Source: JANXUC01 sp043782485 (lineage in GTDB: Bacteria; Acidobacteriota; Terriglobia; Terriglobales; Acidobacteriaceae). From it: a stretch of DNA of 64,000 bases. The stretch lies in the NCBI GenBank assembly GCA_043782485.1, contig JAYWAL010000119.1, positions 1 through 64,000 of the forward strand, read 5' to 3'. Numbering within the stretch: position 1 is the first letter of the stretch; each line of letters opens with the position of its first letter. Positions 36,700 through 45,205 of this stretch are shown piece by piece. The notes beneath the pieces were generated by a model. That model had not been told where the DNA came from. It was given only the letters and a program-made list of their open reading frames with translations, and did no database searches. Made by a program: the position numbers and the translations under genes.

Positions 36700-37764
36700 A
36701 TGGCAATTTCGAGTGCGCCCAGCCTCACTTGCGTGGCCCGCTTTCCGCGTACCCGGGTGTTGGCCTGGGACGGTGATGTCCTCTACGCGGCGCGGCGCTA
36801 CGAACTGGTGCGGTGCCGCCCAGAAAAAGCCCTGCTAGAGAACGTGCCGATTGTGTGGGAATCCGTTGCCCGCTTTTCGCCAGTCTGGTGGCGGAAGCTG
36901 ACGTCCGCTAGCAAGTTGGGGTTTCGCCTGGTTCGGGATGGGTTTCACGCTTTGGCGGTCTTGCCTTCCGGAGAGTTGATTGCCGCGCTCCCGAGCGCGA
37001 TTGCGACTCTGCGTCCCGGGGAGCGCGAGTTCCGGATCACGCATGCGGTGCAGCGAGGCACTCGTCCACTGAATTTTGCGGTCAGCCCGGATGGACGAAT
37101 CTTCTGGGGAGAATATTTCGATAACCCCAAAGGCGACGCCGTTCACATTTATGGCTCGGAGGATCGCGGAGCGACCTGGAAAGTTGTGTACTCGTTTGAA
37201 AAGAATGCGATCCGCCACGTGCACAATATTGCTCATGACCGCTGGGCCAACTGTTTCTGGGTACTGACTGGCGATGTTGGCGCGGAATGCCGAGTCGTGC
37301 GCGCGTCCCTGGATTTTGGCCGCGTTGAGTCTGTGATCTCCGGCAATCAGCAGGCTCGCGCGGTGGCGGCCGTTCCAAAAGAGGACGGACTGTATTTTGC
37401 GTCAGATACGCCCCTGGAACAGAACTATATTTACAAGCTGGATCGGCAGGGAGGCTTGTCGCGGCTGGGTAAGATTCATGCCTCGGTGCTCTGCGGGGGC
37501 GCCGTCTCGAACGCGATGTTTTTTACGACGATGATCGAACCAAGCGCCGTGAATCGTGACCGTTCCATTGCCATTTATGGTAGCGAAGCTGGCGGCCCAT
37601 GGTCGCGGTTGCAGTCCTGGAGCAAAGATCGCTGGCCGGAAGGTTTTTTTCAGTATGGCAACGGCCTTCTCGCGACGGGGAACAACGCGACGAATCTGCT
37701 GGCGGTAACTACCATCGCTGTCAAGGAGAATGATCTGGAAGCGTCGTTGTTCCGAGTAAAATAG
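36700..37764 (+). CDS. Asp-box beta-propeller-like protein of polysaccharide locus
   Basis: A 354-residue protein without a signal peptide. One clear Asp box (SEDRGATW, about 151-158) and a degenerate second copy (SEAGGPWSRLQSW near 300) suggest a sialidase-like propeller. Other repeated turn motifs include VSPDGRIFWGEYF. No catalytic tyrosine or arginine triad of a sialidase is evident, so an enzyme is not claimed. It sits 3 bases after the carbamoyltransferase and 19 before the C5-epimerase, implying a shared function in the polymer. Confidence 0.7.
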   Translation: MAISSAPSLTCVARFPRTRVLAWDGDVLYAARRYELVRCRPEKALLENVPIVWESVARFSPVWWRKLTSASKLGFRLVRDGFHALAVLPSGELIAALPSAIATLRPGEREFRITHAVQRGTRPLNFAVSPDGRIFWGEYFDNPKGDAVHIYGSEDRGATWKVVYSFEKNAIRHVHNIAHDRWANCFWVLTGDVGAECRVVRASLDFGRVESVISGNQQARAVAAVPKEDGLYFASDTPLEQNYIYKLDRQGGLSRLGKIHASVLCGGAVSNAMFFTTMIEPSAVNRDRSIAIYGSEAGGPWSRLQSWSKDRWPEGFFQYGNGLLATGNNATNLLAVTTIAVKENDLEASLFRVK

Positions 37765-37783
37765 AAGAAGATTTCCGCAACTC

Positions 37784-38764
37784 ATGCCTCTCGCCAATCG
37801 CATTCAATACTATCGTCGCATCGCCCGCGCCTACTTGCTGCCAGGGCAGAGCCAGCTTACGTTCTGGCACGAGACGCCGGAGCTGAATCCTCAGATGCGG
37901 TCCGACAAGCTTGGCGAATACTACATGACGTTTGCTGAAAAAGCGGATTACGCGGGGCACCACGACGCCAAGGGCATTCCAATGCTCGACTACCACGGCG
38001 TGATCGGCCGTCAATATAACCCGATTGCCGTCGCCCAGTGGGGGTTGGGGAACTACAACCAGTTGCGGCGCACCGGCCATCCGTCGCGGCGGGAAAAAGT
38101 CATTCGGTGTGCAGATTGGCTATTGACGACTCTTGACCAGAATCCCAGCGGCGTCTGGGTCTGGAGTCATCAGTTTGACTGGGAGTATCGCGATACCTTG
38201 CGGGCACCCTGGTATTCGGGCTTGGCGCAGGGGCAGGCGATTTCGTTGCTCCTGCGCGCCCATTTAGAGACCGGCAATTCCAGCTATCTGGGTGCGGCGC
38301 GCGATGCGTTCAAGGCGTTCGAGCGCGCCGTGGATGACGGCGGCGTGGCCTTTACCGATGCGCGGGGTGATTGGTGGATTGAAGAATACATCGTTCGACC
38401 GCCGACCCATATTCTGAACGGATTTATTTGGGCGTTGTGGGGCGTCTTTGACATGGCCCTCGTTACCGGAGAACCTGCACATCGAGCCTTGTACGAGCGC
38501 GGATTGAAGACGTTGGAGCAAAATTTAACCGCTTACGATACCGGTTTCTGGTCGCTTTACGAGCAGTCCGGTACGTGGCTGAAGATGTTGGCCAGCCCGT
38601 TCTACCACCGGCTGCACATTGTGCAGTTGCGAGTACTGCACCGCCTAACTGGCTCCCCTGGGTTTGCCCGCATGGCCGACCGATGGGAGCAGTATCTGCA
38701 TCGCCGGATCGGGCGGACGCGGGCAGTGATTTCCAAAGGAGTTTTTAAGCTGCTGTATTACTGA
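37784..38764 (+). CDS. D-glucuronyl C5-epimerase family protein
   Basis: A 326-residue all-alpha protein matching the C-terminal catalytic part of glucuronyl C5-epimerases. Recognisable stretches are the YYMTFAEKADYAG segment, YNPIAVAQWGLGNYNQ, PWYSGLAQGQAISLLLRA, HILNGFIWALWGVFD and GFWSLYEQSG. In known members the enzyme converts D-glucuronate to L-iduronate in polymers such as heparosan. There is no signal peptide, so it would act in the cytoplasm on a lipid-linked intermediate or polymer. It implies a uronic acid in the glycan; specificity is not proven. Confidence 0.85.
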   Translation: MPLANRIQYYRRIARAYLLPGQSQLTFWHETPELNPQMRSDKLGEYYMTFAEKADYAGHHDAKGIPMLDYHGVIGRQYNPIAVAQWGLGNYNQLRRTGHPSRREKVIRCADWLLTTLDQNPSGVWVWSHQFDWEYRDTLRAPWYSGLAQGQAISLLLRAHLETGNSSYLGAARDAFKAFERAVDDGGVAFTDARGDWWIEEYIVRPPTHILNGFIWALWGVFDMALVTGEPAHRALYERGLKTLEQNLTAYDTGFWSLYEQSGTWLKMLASPFYHRLHIVQLRVLHRLTGSPGFARMADRWEQYLHRRIGRTRAVISKGVFKLLYY

Positions 38765-38802
38765 GTTCGAATTTGTGACGCGGGTATTCGTCGAAGTTTA
38801 TC

Positions 38803-40071
38803 GTGAAAATCCTCTACGTTTCCCAATATTTTCCGCCGGAGATGGGCGCGCCGGCGGCGCGCGCGGCGGAGCTGGCCCGGCATTGGGTCAACGACGGCCA
38901 CGCGGTAACCGTGCTGACGGGCTTTCCCAATCATCCCACGGGGGTTGTGCCGCCTGAGTACAGCACCGATTTCCGGAGACTGGTCACGCGGCGCATGTGG
39001 AATGGCATCAAGCTGGTTCGCACGTGGCTGTTGCCGTTCCCGAATCGCAAATCTTACGAGCGCATGTTGAACTATAGTTCGTTTTGCGTGTCTTCGGCCA
39101 TCACGGGGCTCTTCCTAGCGAGGCCCGACGTTCTGATCGCAACCTCGCCGCAGTTGCTGGTGGCGCTCAGCGGTTGGTGGCTGGCGTTCGTCAAGCGAGT
39201 GCCATTTGTGTTTGAGGTGCGCGATCTTTGGCCCGAGTCGCTGGCGGCGGTGGGGGTTGGCGAAAGAAATTCGCTACTCATTCTCGTTCTGGAATGGATT
39301 GCTGGTTTTCTCTATCGCCGTTCCGATTGCATTGTGGTGGTTACGGATGCGTTCAAAGCGTTTTTGATAGAGCACTGGAACGTCCCAGCGGGCAAGATCT
39401 TTGTCGTGGAGAACGGCGTCGAGACGGATCTATTTTTCCCGCGGCCGGACCGCGACGCCAAGCGCAAGGAACTCGGGGCGGAAGGGAAGTTTCTCATCTG
39501 CTATACCGGAACGATGGGATTGGCGCACGGTTTGGAGACACTGATTGCCGCAGCCGCCGAACTGCAAAGCACAAGCCCACAAGTTCAGTTCCTGCTGGTG
39601 GGCGAAGGCGCCGACAAAGAACGGATTCTGGCCATGGCCGCGGACAGCGGTTTGACGAACATGACGTTTCTTGGACAGCAACCCCGCGAGACGATCCCCA
39701 ATTTCATTTCCGCGGCGGATGCTTGTTTGGTGATGCTAAAGAAGGCGGATCTTTTTAAAACTGTGATTCCAACGAAAATGCTGGAATTCATGGCGTGCGA
39801 GCGTCCCATTATTTTGGCGGTCGATGGACAGGCGCGACAGATCATGGATGCTGCGGATGCTGGGGTGTTCGTAGAACCGGAAGACGTTCAGGGCCTAGTG
39901 CGCACGATCCTGAAGCTGTCGGCGGATTCAGCCTTATGTGCCAAACTCGGTCGCAATGGCCGACAGCACATTCTGCGCAATTTTTCACGACAAGGCACGG
40001 CGCAGGCCTACGTTGAGATTTTGCGAACGCTAGCGATGCGAACAGCATCGAGAAGTCCAAGCGCGGAGTAA
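38803..40071 (+). CDS. Glycosyltransferase family 4 (WbuB-like)
   Basis: A 422-residue GT-B enzyme beginning with GTG. VSQYFPPEMGAPAARAAELARHW is typical of WbuB-type L-fucosamine or related transferases; FEVRDLWPESL, NGVETDLFFP, GTMGLAHGLE and FKTVIPTKMLEFMACERPIIL follow in the expected order. It is predicted to add an acetamido sugar. It ends 5 bases before the convergent export gene. Confidence 0.88.
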   Translation: MKILYVSQYFPPEMGAPAARAAELARHWVNDGHAVTVLTGFPNHPTGVVPPEYSTDFRRLVTRRMWNGIKLVRTWLLPFPNRKSYERMLNYSSFCVSSAITGLFLARPDVLIATSPQLLVALSGWWLAFVKRVPFVFEVRDLWPESLAAVGVGERNSLLILVLEWIAGFLYRRSDCIVVVTDAFKAFLIEHWNVPAGKIFVVENGVETDLFFPRPDRDAKRKELGAEGKFLICYTGTMGLAHGLETLIAAAAELQSTSPQVQFLLVGEGADKERILAMAADSGLTNMTFLGQQPRETIPNFISAADACLVMLKKADLFKTVIPTKMLEFMACERPIILAVDGQARQIMDAADAGVFVEPEDVQGLVRTILKLSADSALCAKLGRNGRQHILRNFSRQGTAQAYVEILRTLAMRTASRSPSAE

Positions 40072-40076
40072 GAAAT

Positions 40077-41069
40077 TTAGGGCCGAACCGCGACCAGCGT
40101 CAGCGCTGTAGCCATTTGTGTCAGCGCTTCCGCCGATCGTGCCACCACAACTTTCCGCGTACTACTGGGGACGAACAAGATATCTTCCGATTGCATCGGT
40201 ATATCTTGAGTTTTGGCGCGAAGGATCTGCTTCAGAGGAATCTTAATTTGCTGCGTACCCGTCGGCGTGCGGCGAAGAATTGTCGTTCCTCCAAGGGAAG
40301 CAGTCTTATTCGCTCCACCCGCCAGGGCAATCGCCTTAAGAATCGTCAAATTGTCGGAATCAGAAACAAACGCGCTGGGCTTGCCCACATCGCCGACCAC
40401 ATAAAATACCGGTCCGTGCTGCACCACCATCGTGTCGCCAGGTTGGACCACCACATTGTTCGGGTCGGAAGCTGCCAGGTTGGAAGGCAATTTTACGGTC
40501 TCAGTGTGGGTTGGATCACTGCGATGCGTCAGCGAAATCGTGCGGCTAGCTTTCTCGGTGAAGCCACCAGCGGCTGACACCAAGTCCAGCACGTGCCGTT
40601 CGCCCGAGATGGTGAACACGCCGGGCCGGACTACCTCTCCCAGCAAGCTCACGCTGGAACCTGCGGATTCGGAAACCATCAAAACCACATGTGGATTTCT
40701 AACGAAGCCGCCGTCTGCGAGCCGCTTTTCCAGGATGCCTTGGGCTTCTTCGGGCGTCAAGCCACCCAAATGGACGTAATCGATCAGCGGCAGGTACACG
40801 TCGCCGCTATTATTAATGCGCGCCTTTTGCGAGAGTTCGGGAACCCCGTAGACGGAGATGTCTAGCAAATCCGCTGGTCCCAACAGCATCCCAGGGTTGG
40901 ATCCTGATCGCGGCGGCGGGGCCAGAACCGCGGCCGGAGTGTTCGTGTCTGCAGGTACTGCGCTGGGAAACGAGTCTTGCCCGGATGCCACAGAAGGAAA
41001 TATCCCCAGCGTTAGAAAACCCAGAAACACTGCTAGCTGAGGTCGACTGAGCCTCATAGATTCAAGCAT
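40077..41069 (-). CDS. wza: Polysaccharide export protein, Wza/SLBB type
   Basis: A 330-residue secreted protein. The signal peptide ends near ASG-QD (about residue 31), with no lipobox cysteine, unlike E. coli Wza. A Poly_export domain follows (LLGPADLLDISVYGVPELS and the GDVYLPLIDYVHLGGLTPEEA segment), then two SLBB-like domains (LLGEVVRPGVFTI and VVGDVGKPSAFVS). It probably forms the periplasmic or outer-membrane conduit for the polymer. ATG 41069 is favoured by a GGAG 8 bases upstream. No Wzc-type co-polymerase is in the window. Confidence 0.9.
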   Translation of the reverse strand: MLESMRLSRPQLAVFLGFLTLGIFPSVASGQDSFPSAVPADTNTPAAVLAPPPRSGSNPGMLLGPADLLDISVYGVPELSQKARINNSGDVYLPLIDYVHLGGLTPEEAQGILEKRLADGGFVRNPHVVLMVSESAGSSVSLLGEVVRPGVFTISGERHVLDLVSAAGGFTEKASRTISLTHRSDPTHTETVKLPSNLAASDPNNVVVQPGDTMVVQHGPVFYVVGDVGKPSAFVSDSDNLTILKAIALAGGANKTASLGGTTILRRTPTGTQQIKIPLKQILRAKTQDIPMQSEDILFVPSSTRKVVVARSAEALTQMATALTLVAVRP

Positions 41070-41164
41070 TTACGGCTCCACGACAAACTTTAGGATGTCT
41101 GCCAAGTGTAGCATGCAGAATCCGGCGAGAGGGGAGCTAGAAGGCCCGCGCAACGGGTCGTGCA

Positions 41165-41194
41165 TTGCGGAGTCAGAAGAGCAAGTGCTATAGT
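41165..41194 (+). promoter_or_regulatory. Candidate extended -10 promoter for the WecA-type gene
   Basis: TTGCGG at 41165-41170, an 18-base spacer and TATAGT at 41189-41194, with the TG of an extended -10 at 41186-41187. It lies about 112 bases before the TTG start of the initiating transferase, in the divergent region shared with wza. Confidence 0.42.
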
Positions 41195-41305
41195 TTTGTT
41201 ACCTTTGCAACACGCGTGCGAGACTCAGGGTTTGTTAAGAGCTGTTTTGGAAGTGGGCCCGGAATTCTGGCGCGATAGTGTGCAGATCCGTTCGGGGAAA
41301 CTGCT

Positions 41306-42868
41306 TTGACTCCGCTCTATCTCGGGTCCTTCACCCTCGCGCTGTTGCTTTCCTTTGTCTTAACACGGGCGGTGCGTGATTTTGCTATTCGGCGGGGGTG
41401 GGTTTCCATTCCGCTTCAAGATCGGCATATGCATGTTCACCCCCTCCCGCGGCTCGGTGGCGTCGCCATTTGTTTAGCGTTCTTGGCCACAGAAGCCTGC
41501 GCTACCCTACTCGCCCCTTGGTTCCCCAAATGGGGCTCCAGCGTCTCCGTGCGCCCAGCAACCACCATCCTCATCCCCGCTTGCCTTGTTTTTCTGTTGG
41601 GTGTCTACGACGATCTTCGGGGAGCGCGGCCCTGGCTAAAGTTTGTGGTGCAAGGCATTGCCGGAGCCATGTTGTTCTTTGGCGGTCTGCGGATTTTGTC
41701 TCTCCCTCTGGTGTTTGGAGATAGACATTTCAGTGGCGTGGTCGGCTTAGTACTGACGGTGATCTGGGTCATCGGGATCACCAATGCTTTTAACTTAATC
41801 GACGGTCTTGATGGCTTGGCTGCGGGTTCCGCGCTCTTTTCCACCCTGGTGGTCTTTATCGTCGCGTTGGTGAGCCATTCGCACTGGTTGGCGCTGGCCA
41901 CCATTGTTCTCGCTGGTGCCATCCTAGGCTTCTTGCGTTTCAATTTCAATCCAGCGACGATCTTCCTGGGCGATTCCGGCAGCCTTTTTATCGGGTTTCT
42001 GTTGAGCGCCTTCGCGCTGCAAGGCGCCACCAAGGCCCCCACTGTCGTTGCCGTCGCCATTCCCGTGGTGTCATTTGGATTGCCCATTCTGGAGACAGGT
42101 ATTTCCATTCTTCGCCGGCTCATCAGTGGGCGGCCCATATTTACCGGGGACCGGCAACACATCCATCACAAGCTCCTGGAGCGCGGACTTTCGCACCGCC
42201 AAGTGGTCATCGTTTTGTACGCGGTTTCAGGCGTGTTTGCCATGCTCAGCCTGTTTTTGCTGTGGCCGAGTGGTAGCACGCTTGGCCTGGTTCTGGCGGT
42301 GGTGGGCTGTGGAGTATGGGTGGGTGTCCAGCATTTGGGATATTTGGAGTTTGGGGAACTGCGTCGCGTGGCCCTTCGAACGATTGAGCAGCCGCAGGTT
42401 TTCATCAATAATCTTTCGATCCGACGCGCGGTTGGCGAGTTGAAGGTTGCACGTGACTACGAACAAGTCTGCAAAATTGTGCTGGCGGCCTTTGAGAGCA
42501 ATGATTTTGACACCGTTGAATGGAAGCTCGAGACCAGCGCTTTAGGTAATCGGGGCTTCGTCCTTTTACCGGAGCGTTCCGGTTTTCTCGAATTCCGCTG
42601 GCAGCGTGCCCCAGAAGGCAGAAGTGAGGATTCTCTGCCGTCCTGGCGGTTGCAGCTGGACTTGTTGACCGGGAAGGGAACTCTACTCGGACGCATGATG
42701 CTATTCCGCGTCTACTCACCCAGAGCTTTGCAGCTTGATATTAACCTGCTCACAACCGATTTTCCCGCAGCGCTGGCCGATGCTCTGGATCGCACTTTGC
42801 CCGTCTCCATTCTTTCCGCAGTGCAAGCGGACAGCCATCCCGCGTTTTTGCAAACCCAAATCAATTGA
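41306..42868 (+). CDS. Undecaprenyl-phosphate sugar-1-phosphate transferase (WecA/TagO family) with C-terminal extension
   Basis: A 520-residue membrane enzyme of the MraY/WecA family. Motifs: HPLPRLGGVAI, GVYDDLRGARP, NAFNLIDGLDGLAAG, ATIFLGDSGSLFIGF and DRQHIHHKLLERGLSHRQ. It would transfer GlcNAc-1-phosphate or a related sugar phosphate to undecaprenyl phosphate to start repeat-unit synthesis. About eleven membrane spans end near residue 345; a soluble tail of about 170 residues follows, without a recognised domain. The start codon is TTG, which gives the expected TPLYLGSFTLALLLSF first span. Together with the downstream epimerase it supplies the primer. Confidence 0.9.
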   Translation: MTPLYLGSFTLALLLSFVLTRAVRDFAIRRGWVSIPLQDRHMHVHPLPRLGGVAICLAFLATEACATLLAPWFPKWGSSVSVRPATTILIPACLVFLLGVYDDLRGARPWLKFVVQGIAGAMLFFGGLRILSLPLVFGDRHFSGVVGLVLTVIWVIGITNAFNLIDGLDGLAAGSALFSTLVVFIVALVSHSHWLALATIVLAGAILGFLRFNFNPATIFLGDSGSLFIGFLLSAFALQGATKAPTVVAVAIPVVSFGLPILETGISILRRLISGRPIFTGDRQHIHHKLLERGLSHRQVVIVLYAVSGVFAMLSLFLLWPSGSTLGLVLAVVGCGVWVGVQHLGYLEFGELRRVALRTIEQPQVFINNLSIRRAVGELKVARDYEQVCKIVLAAFESNDFDTVEWKLETSALGNRGFVLLPERSGFLEFRWQRAPEGRSEDSLPSWRLQLDLLTGKGTLLGRMMLFRVYSPRALQLDINLLTTDFPAALADALDRTLPVSILSAVQADSHPAFLQTQIN

Positions 42869-42946
42869 GCTTCTTGCTGACGGGAATGCCCAGGCTTCTA
42901 ACTTCTAGATTGAAAGTCTTGGCGCAGTAAGCGCCTGATCTGCCCC

Positions 42947-44119
42947 ATGCACATTCTTCACGTTGTCGGCGCGCGTCCGAATTTCATGAAGGCTGCTCCC
43001 GTGATGCGGGCGCTAGGGCTATCGACACAAGTAGACCAAACCCAAGTTCTCCAAACCCAAGTTCTCCAAACCCAAGTTCTACAAACCCAAGTTCTACAAA
43101 CCCAAGTTCTCCAAACCTTGGTACATACAGGTCAGCACTACGATGCCGCCATGTCCGACGTGTTCTTCCGCCAGCTCGGTCTTCCGCAGCCGGATGTAAA
43201 CCTTGCCGTCGGTTCTGCCAGTCAGGCACAACAAACTGCTGAGGTGATGTTGCGCCTGGAGCCGGTTTTGCTTGCGTCCACGCCCGACTGGGTCATCGTC
43301 TACGGAGACGTGAATTCGACCGTTGCGGCAGCTTTGGTGTGTTCCAAATTGCTGATTCCCCTCGCCCACGTTGAAGCCGGCCTGCGCTCCGGCGACCGAA
43401 CCATGCCGGAGGAGATCAACCGCCTGATCACGGATCAACTGGCGACCCTGCTCTTCACCCCTTCGTCGGATGGCGACGAAAACCTATTGCGCGAAGGAGT
43501 GGCTGCCGAAAAAATTCACCGCGTGGGCAACGTCATGATCGACACCCTCGTGCGCCTCTTGCCCCTGGCACAAGTGCCGATTGAGCTTGCAGGGCTGGGC
43601 CGCTATCTTCTGGTCACGCTCCATAGGCCGGGTAACGTGGATGATTTGCCCTGGCTGAGCGAAATGCTGCGCGCACTCGCTGAGGTTAGCCGTGATGTCG
43701 AAGTAATTTTTCCGGTGCATCCCCGCACCGCCCAACGTCTGCAAGACGCCAACGCGGTCCCCAGTGGGAACGCCCGCCTTCGTTTGGTACCGCCGCTCCC
43801 CTATCTGGAATTCCTGGCCTTGCAACGCGATGCGGTTGCCGTGATCACAGATTCTGGAGGCATCCAGGAAGAGACTTCGTATTTGGGCGTTCCTTGCCTG
43901 ACCGTGCGCGAGAATACCGAGCGCCCCATCACGCTCACAGCGGGCACGAATCGGCTGGTGGGACGGGACATCTCTCGCTTGCGCCTGGAACTCGGAAAGC
44001 TCCTGGCTAGCGCGCCAACTGCGCGGCACTCACGGTCGCAAGCCATCCCGTTGTGGGACGGCCACGCCGCAGACCGGATTGCCAAAATCCTGACCACACT
44101 CCCCGAAACCCAAGCCTAA
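42947..44119 (+). CDS. wecB: UDP-GlcNAc 2-epimerase with QTQVL repeat insertion
   Basis: A 390-residue non-hydrolysing epimerase giving UDP-ManNAc. Family motifs are present: GARPNFMKAAPV at the front, VHTGQHYD, HVEAGLRSGDRTMPEE, VGNVMIDTL, HRPGNVD and the C-terminal TDSGGIQEE plus PCLTVRENTERPITL. Between the first helix (about residue 26) and the VHTGQHYD strand there is a five-copy QTQVL insert of about 25 residues, absent from ordinary WecB. All catalytic motifs are intact, so the protein is probably functional if the insert loops out. Confidence 0.93.
   Translation: MHILHVVGARPNFMKAAPVMRALGLSTQVDQTQVLQTQVLQTQVLQTQVLQTQVLQTLVHTGQHYDAAMSDVFFRQLGLPQPDVNLAVGSASQAQQTAEVMLRLEPVLLASTPDWVIVYGDVNSTVAAALVCSKLLIPLAHVEAGLRSGDRTMPEEINRLITDQLATLLFTPSSDGDENLLREGVAAEKIHRVGNVMIDTLVRLLPLAQVPIELAGLGRYLLVTLHRPGNVDDLPWLSEMLRALAEVSRDVEVIFPVHPRTAQRLQDANAVPSGNARLRLVPPLPYLEFLALQRDAVAVITDSGGIQEETSYLGVPCLTVRENTERPITLTAGTNRLVGRDISRLRLELGKLLASAPTARHSRSQAIPLWDGHAADRIAKILTTLPETQA
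43037..43111 (+). repeat. 15-bp in-frame minisatellite in wecB, five copies
   Basis: CAAACCCAAGTTCTC repeats five times from 43037 (units 3 and 4 end in A instead of C) and a partial sixth follows. It encodes QTQVL five times. The 15-base period keeps the frame whatever the copy number. The near-perfect identity between units suggests recent slippage rather than an old domain. Confidence 0.97.
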
Positions 44120-44252
44120 CAAGGCCTTGCGCGAACTCCATGCATTTGCTTTCTCCCCACTTTATCCACAGTGGAATCAATTCCGCCACTCCTGCAAAGG
44201 CCGCGCTCCCGGCTATTCTCAAATTGACCCCAAGTCTGAGGAGAAACGCCGG

Positions 44253-45083
44253 ATGTATCGTTGGATGACCGCTCGTGATGTGAGTTTTGTCCGGCTACAG
44301 GCTGCTGTTTTCTGCGCTGAGTGTGAACTGATCAGCCAAAATAACACCACCAATTGCCTGGCGTGCGGCAGCCAGGCGCTCATGAGCTTGTCGCGGTTGA
44401 TGGGCGGTTCACTGTTGCACCAGTCGACGGCGAATTTAATTCAAGATGCGGCACTTGATCGTGTGGTTCGCGAGCTGCTTCAATCGATTCCCGCTAAAGC
44501 ACCAGTCCGGAATTCCCGGGAATTCGAGGAGGACGGGCTGGTCGCAGCCCAGCACGGAACTTCCGGAAAACAGCTTGCGCGAACGTTTGTCTTTCCCCAG
44601 CCCAAGACCGAGGCCGCCCTGGAAAATATCTCTGCCTTCGATTTGGATCTCGCCCCAGCCATCGATATCATCACCGACCGCGCCCAAGTGATGACCCGAG
44701 CCACAGGGGCTGCGATTGCGCTGAACCGCGGTCGTGAGATTGTTTGCCGAGCACGCGCGGGCCGCACAGCACCGGATTTGGGTGTTCGCCTACAGACCGA
44801 ATCTGGCATCTCCGGGCACTGCGTGCGTACTGGTGAAATTCTTTTGTGCCACGACACGGAATCGAGTCCTCACGTTGATCCGTCGGTGAGTCGACGCCTC
44901 GGAGCCAGGTCGATTCTTGTATCACCAATCCGGTATTTCCAGCGCACGCTGGGGATTTTTGAGGTTCTATCCGCCTCCCCGTATGCCTTTGACCAGCGCG
45001 ACGTCGCCACGCTCCAATTGCTCTCCGGGATGATGGTCGCCGCGATCAGCCGCGTGGTCGACCAGCCAGCACGCACGGCCTAG
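44253..45083 (+). CDS. Zinc-ribbon and GAF domain protein
   Basis: A 276-residue cytoplasmic protein. Cys21, Cys24, Cys35 and Cys38 (CAEC and CLAC) form a likely zinc ribbon; a linker follows and a GAF domain covers about 125-270, with RARAGRTAPDLG, SGISGHCVRTGEILLCHDTES and LGARSILVSPI. GAF domains bind small ligands and sense metabolites or redox. ATG 44253 is preferred because GAGGAGA stands about 10 bases upstream; a longer frame from 44127 has no such signal. The GAF is clearly paralogous to those of the two neighbours at 45206 and 50642. Function unknown. Confidence 0.78.
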   Translation: MYRWMTARDVSFVRLQAAVFCAECELISQNNTTNCLACGSQALMSLSRLMGGSLLHQSTANLIQDAALDRVVRELLQSIPAKAPVRNSREFEEDGLVAAQHGTSGKQLARTFVFPQPKTEAALENISAFDLDLAPAIDIITDRAQVMTRATGAAIALNRGREIVCRARAGRTAPDLGVRLQTESGISGHCVRTGEILLCHDTESSPHVDPSVSRRLGARSILVSPIRYFQRTLGIFEVLSASPYAFDQRDVATLQLLSGMMVAAISRVVDQPARTA

Positions 45084-45205
45084 CCGGAATTTACGCGGGG
45101 TTGTCCGACCCGCAACTCGGCACCTTCGGTCCTCCTCAGCCCATTCCCTGGGCCATTCGGTAGCCCGCAGGGCGCTTTCCGCGTGTATTATGGGTCTACT
45201 TCGTC

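Noticed and set aside
43037..43111. CRISPR-like short repeats
   Set aside because: Units are 15 bp with no spacers and lie inside an intact protein frame.
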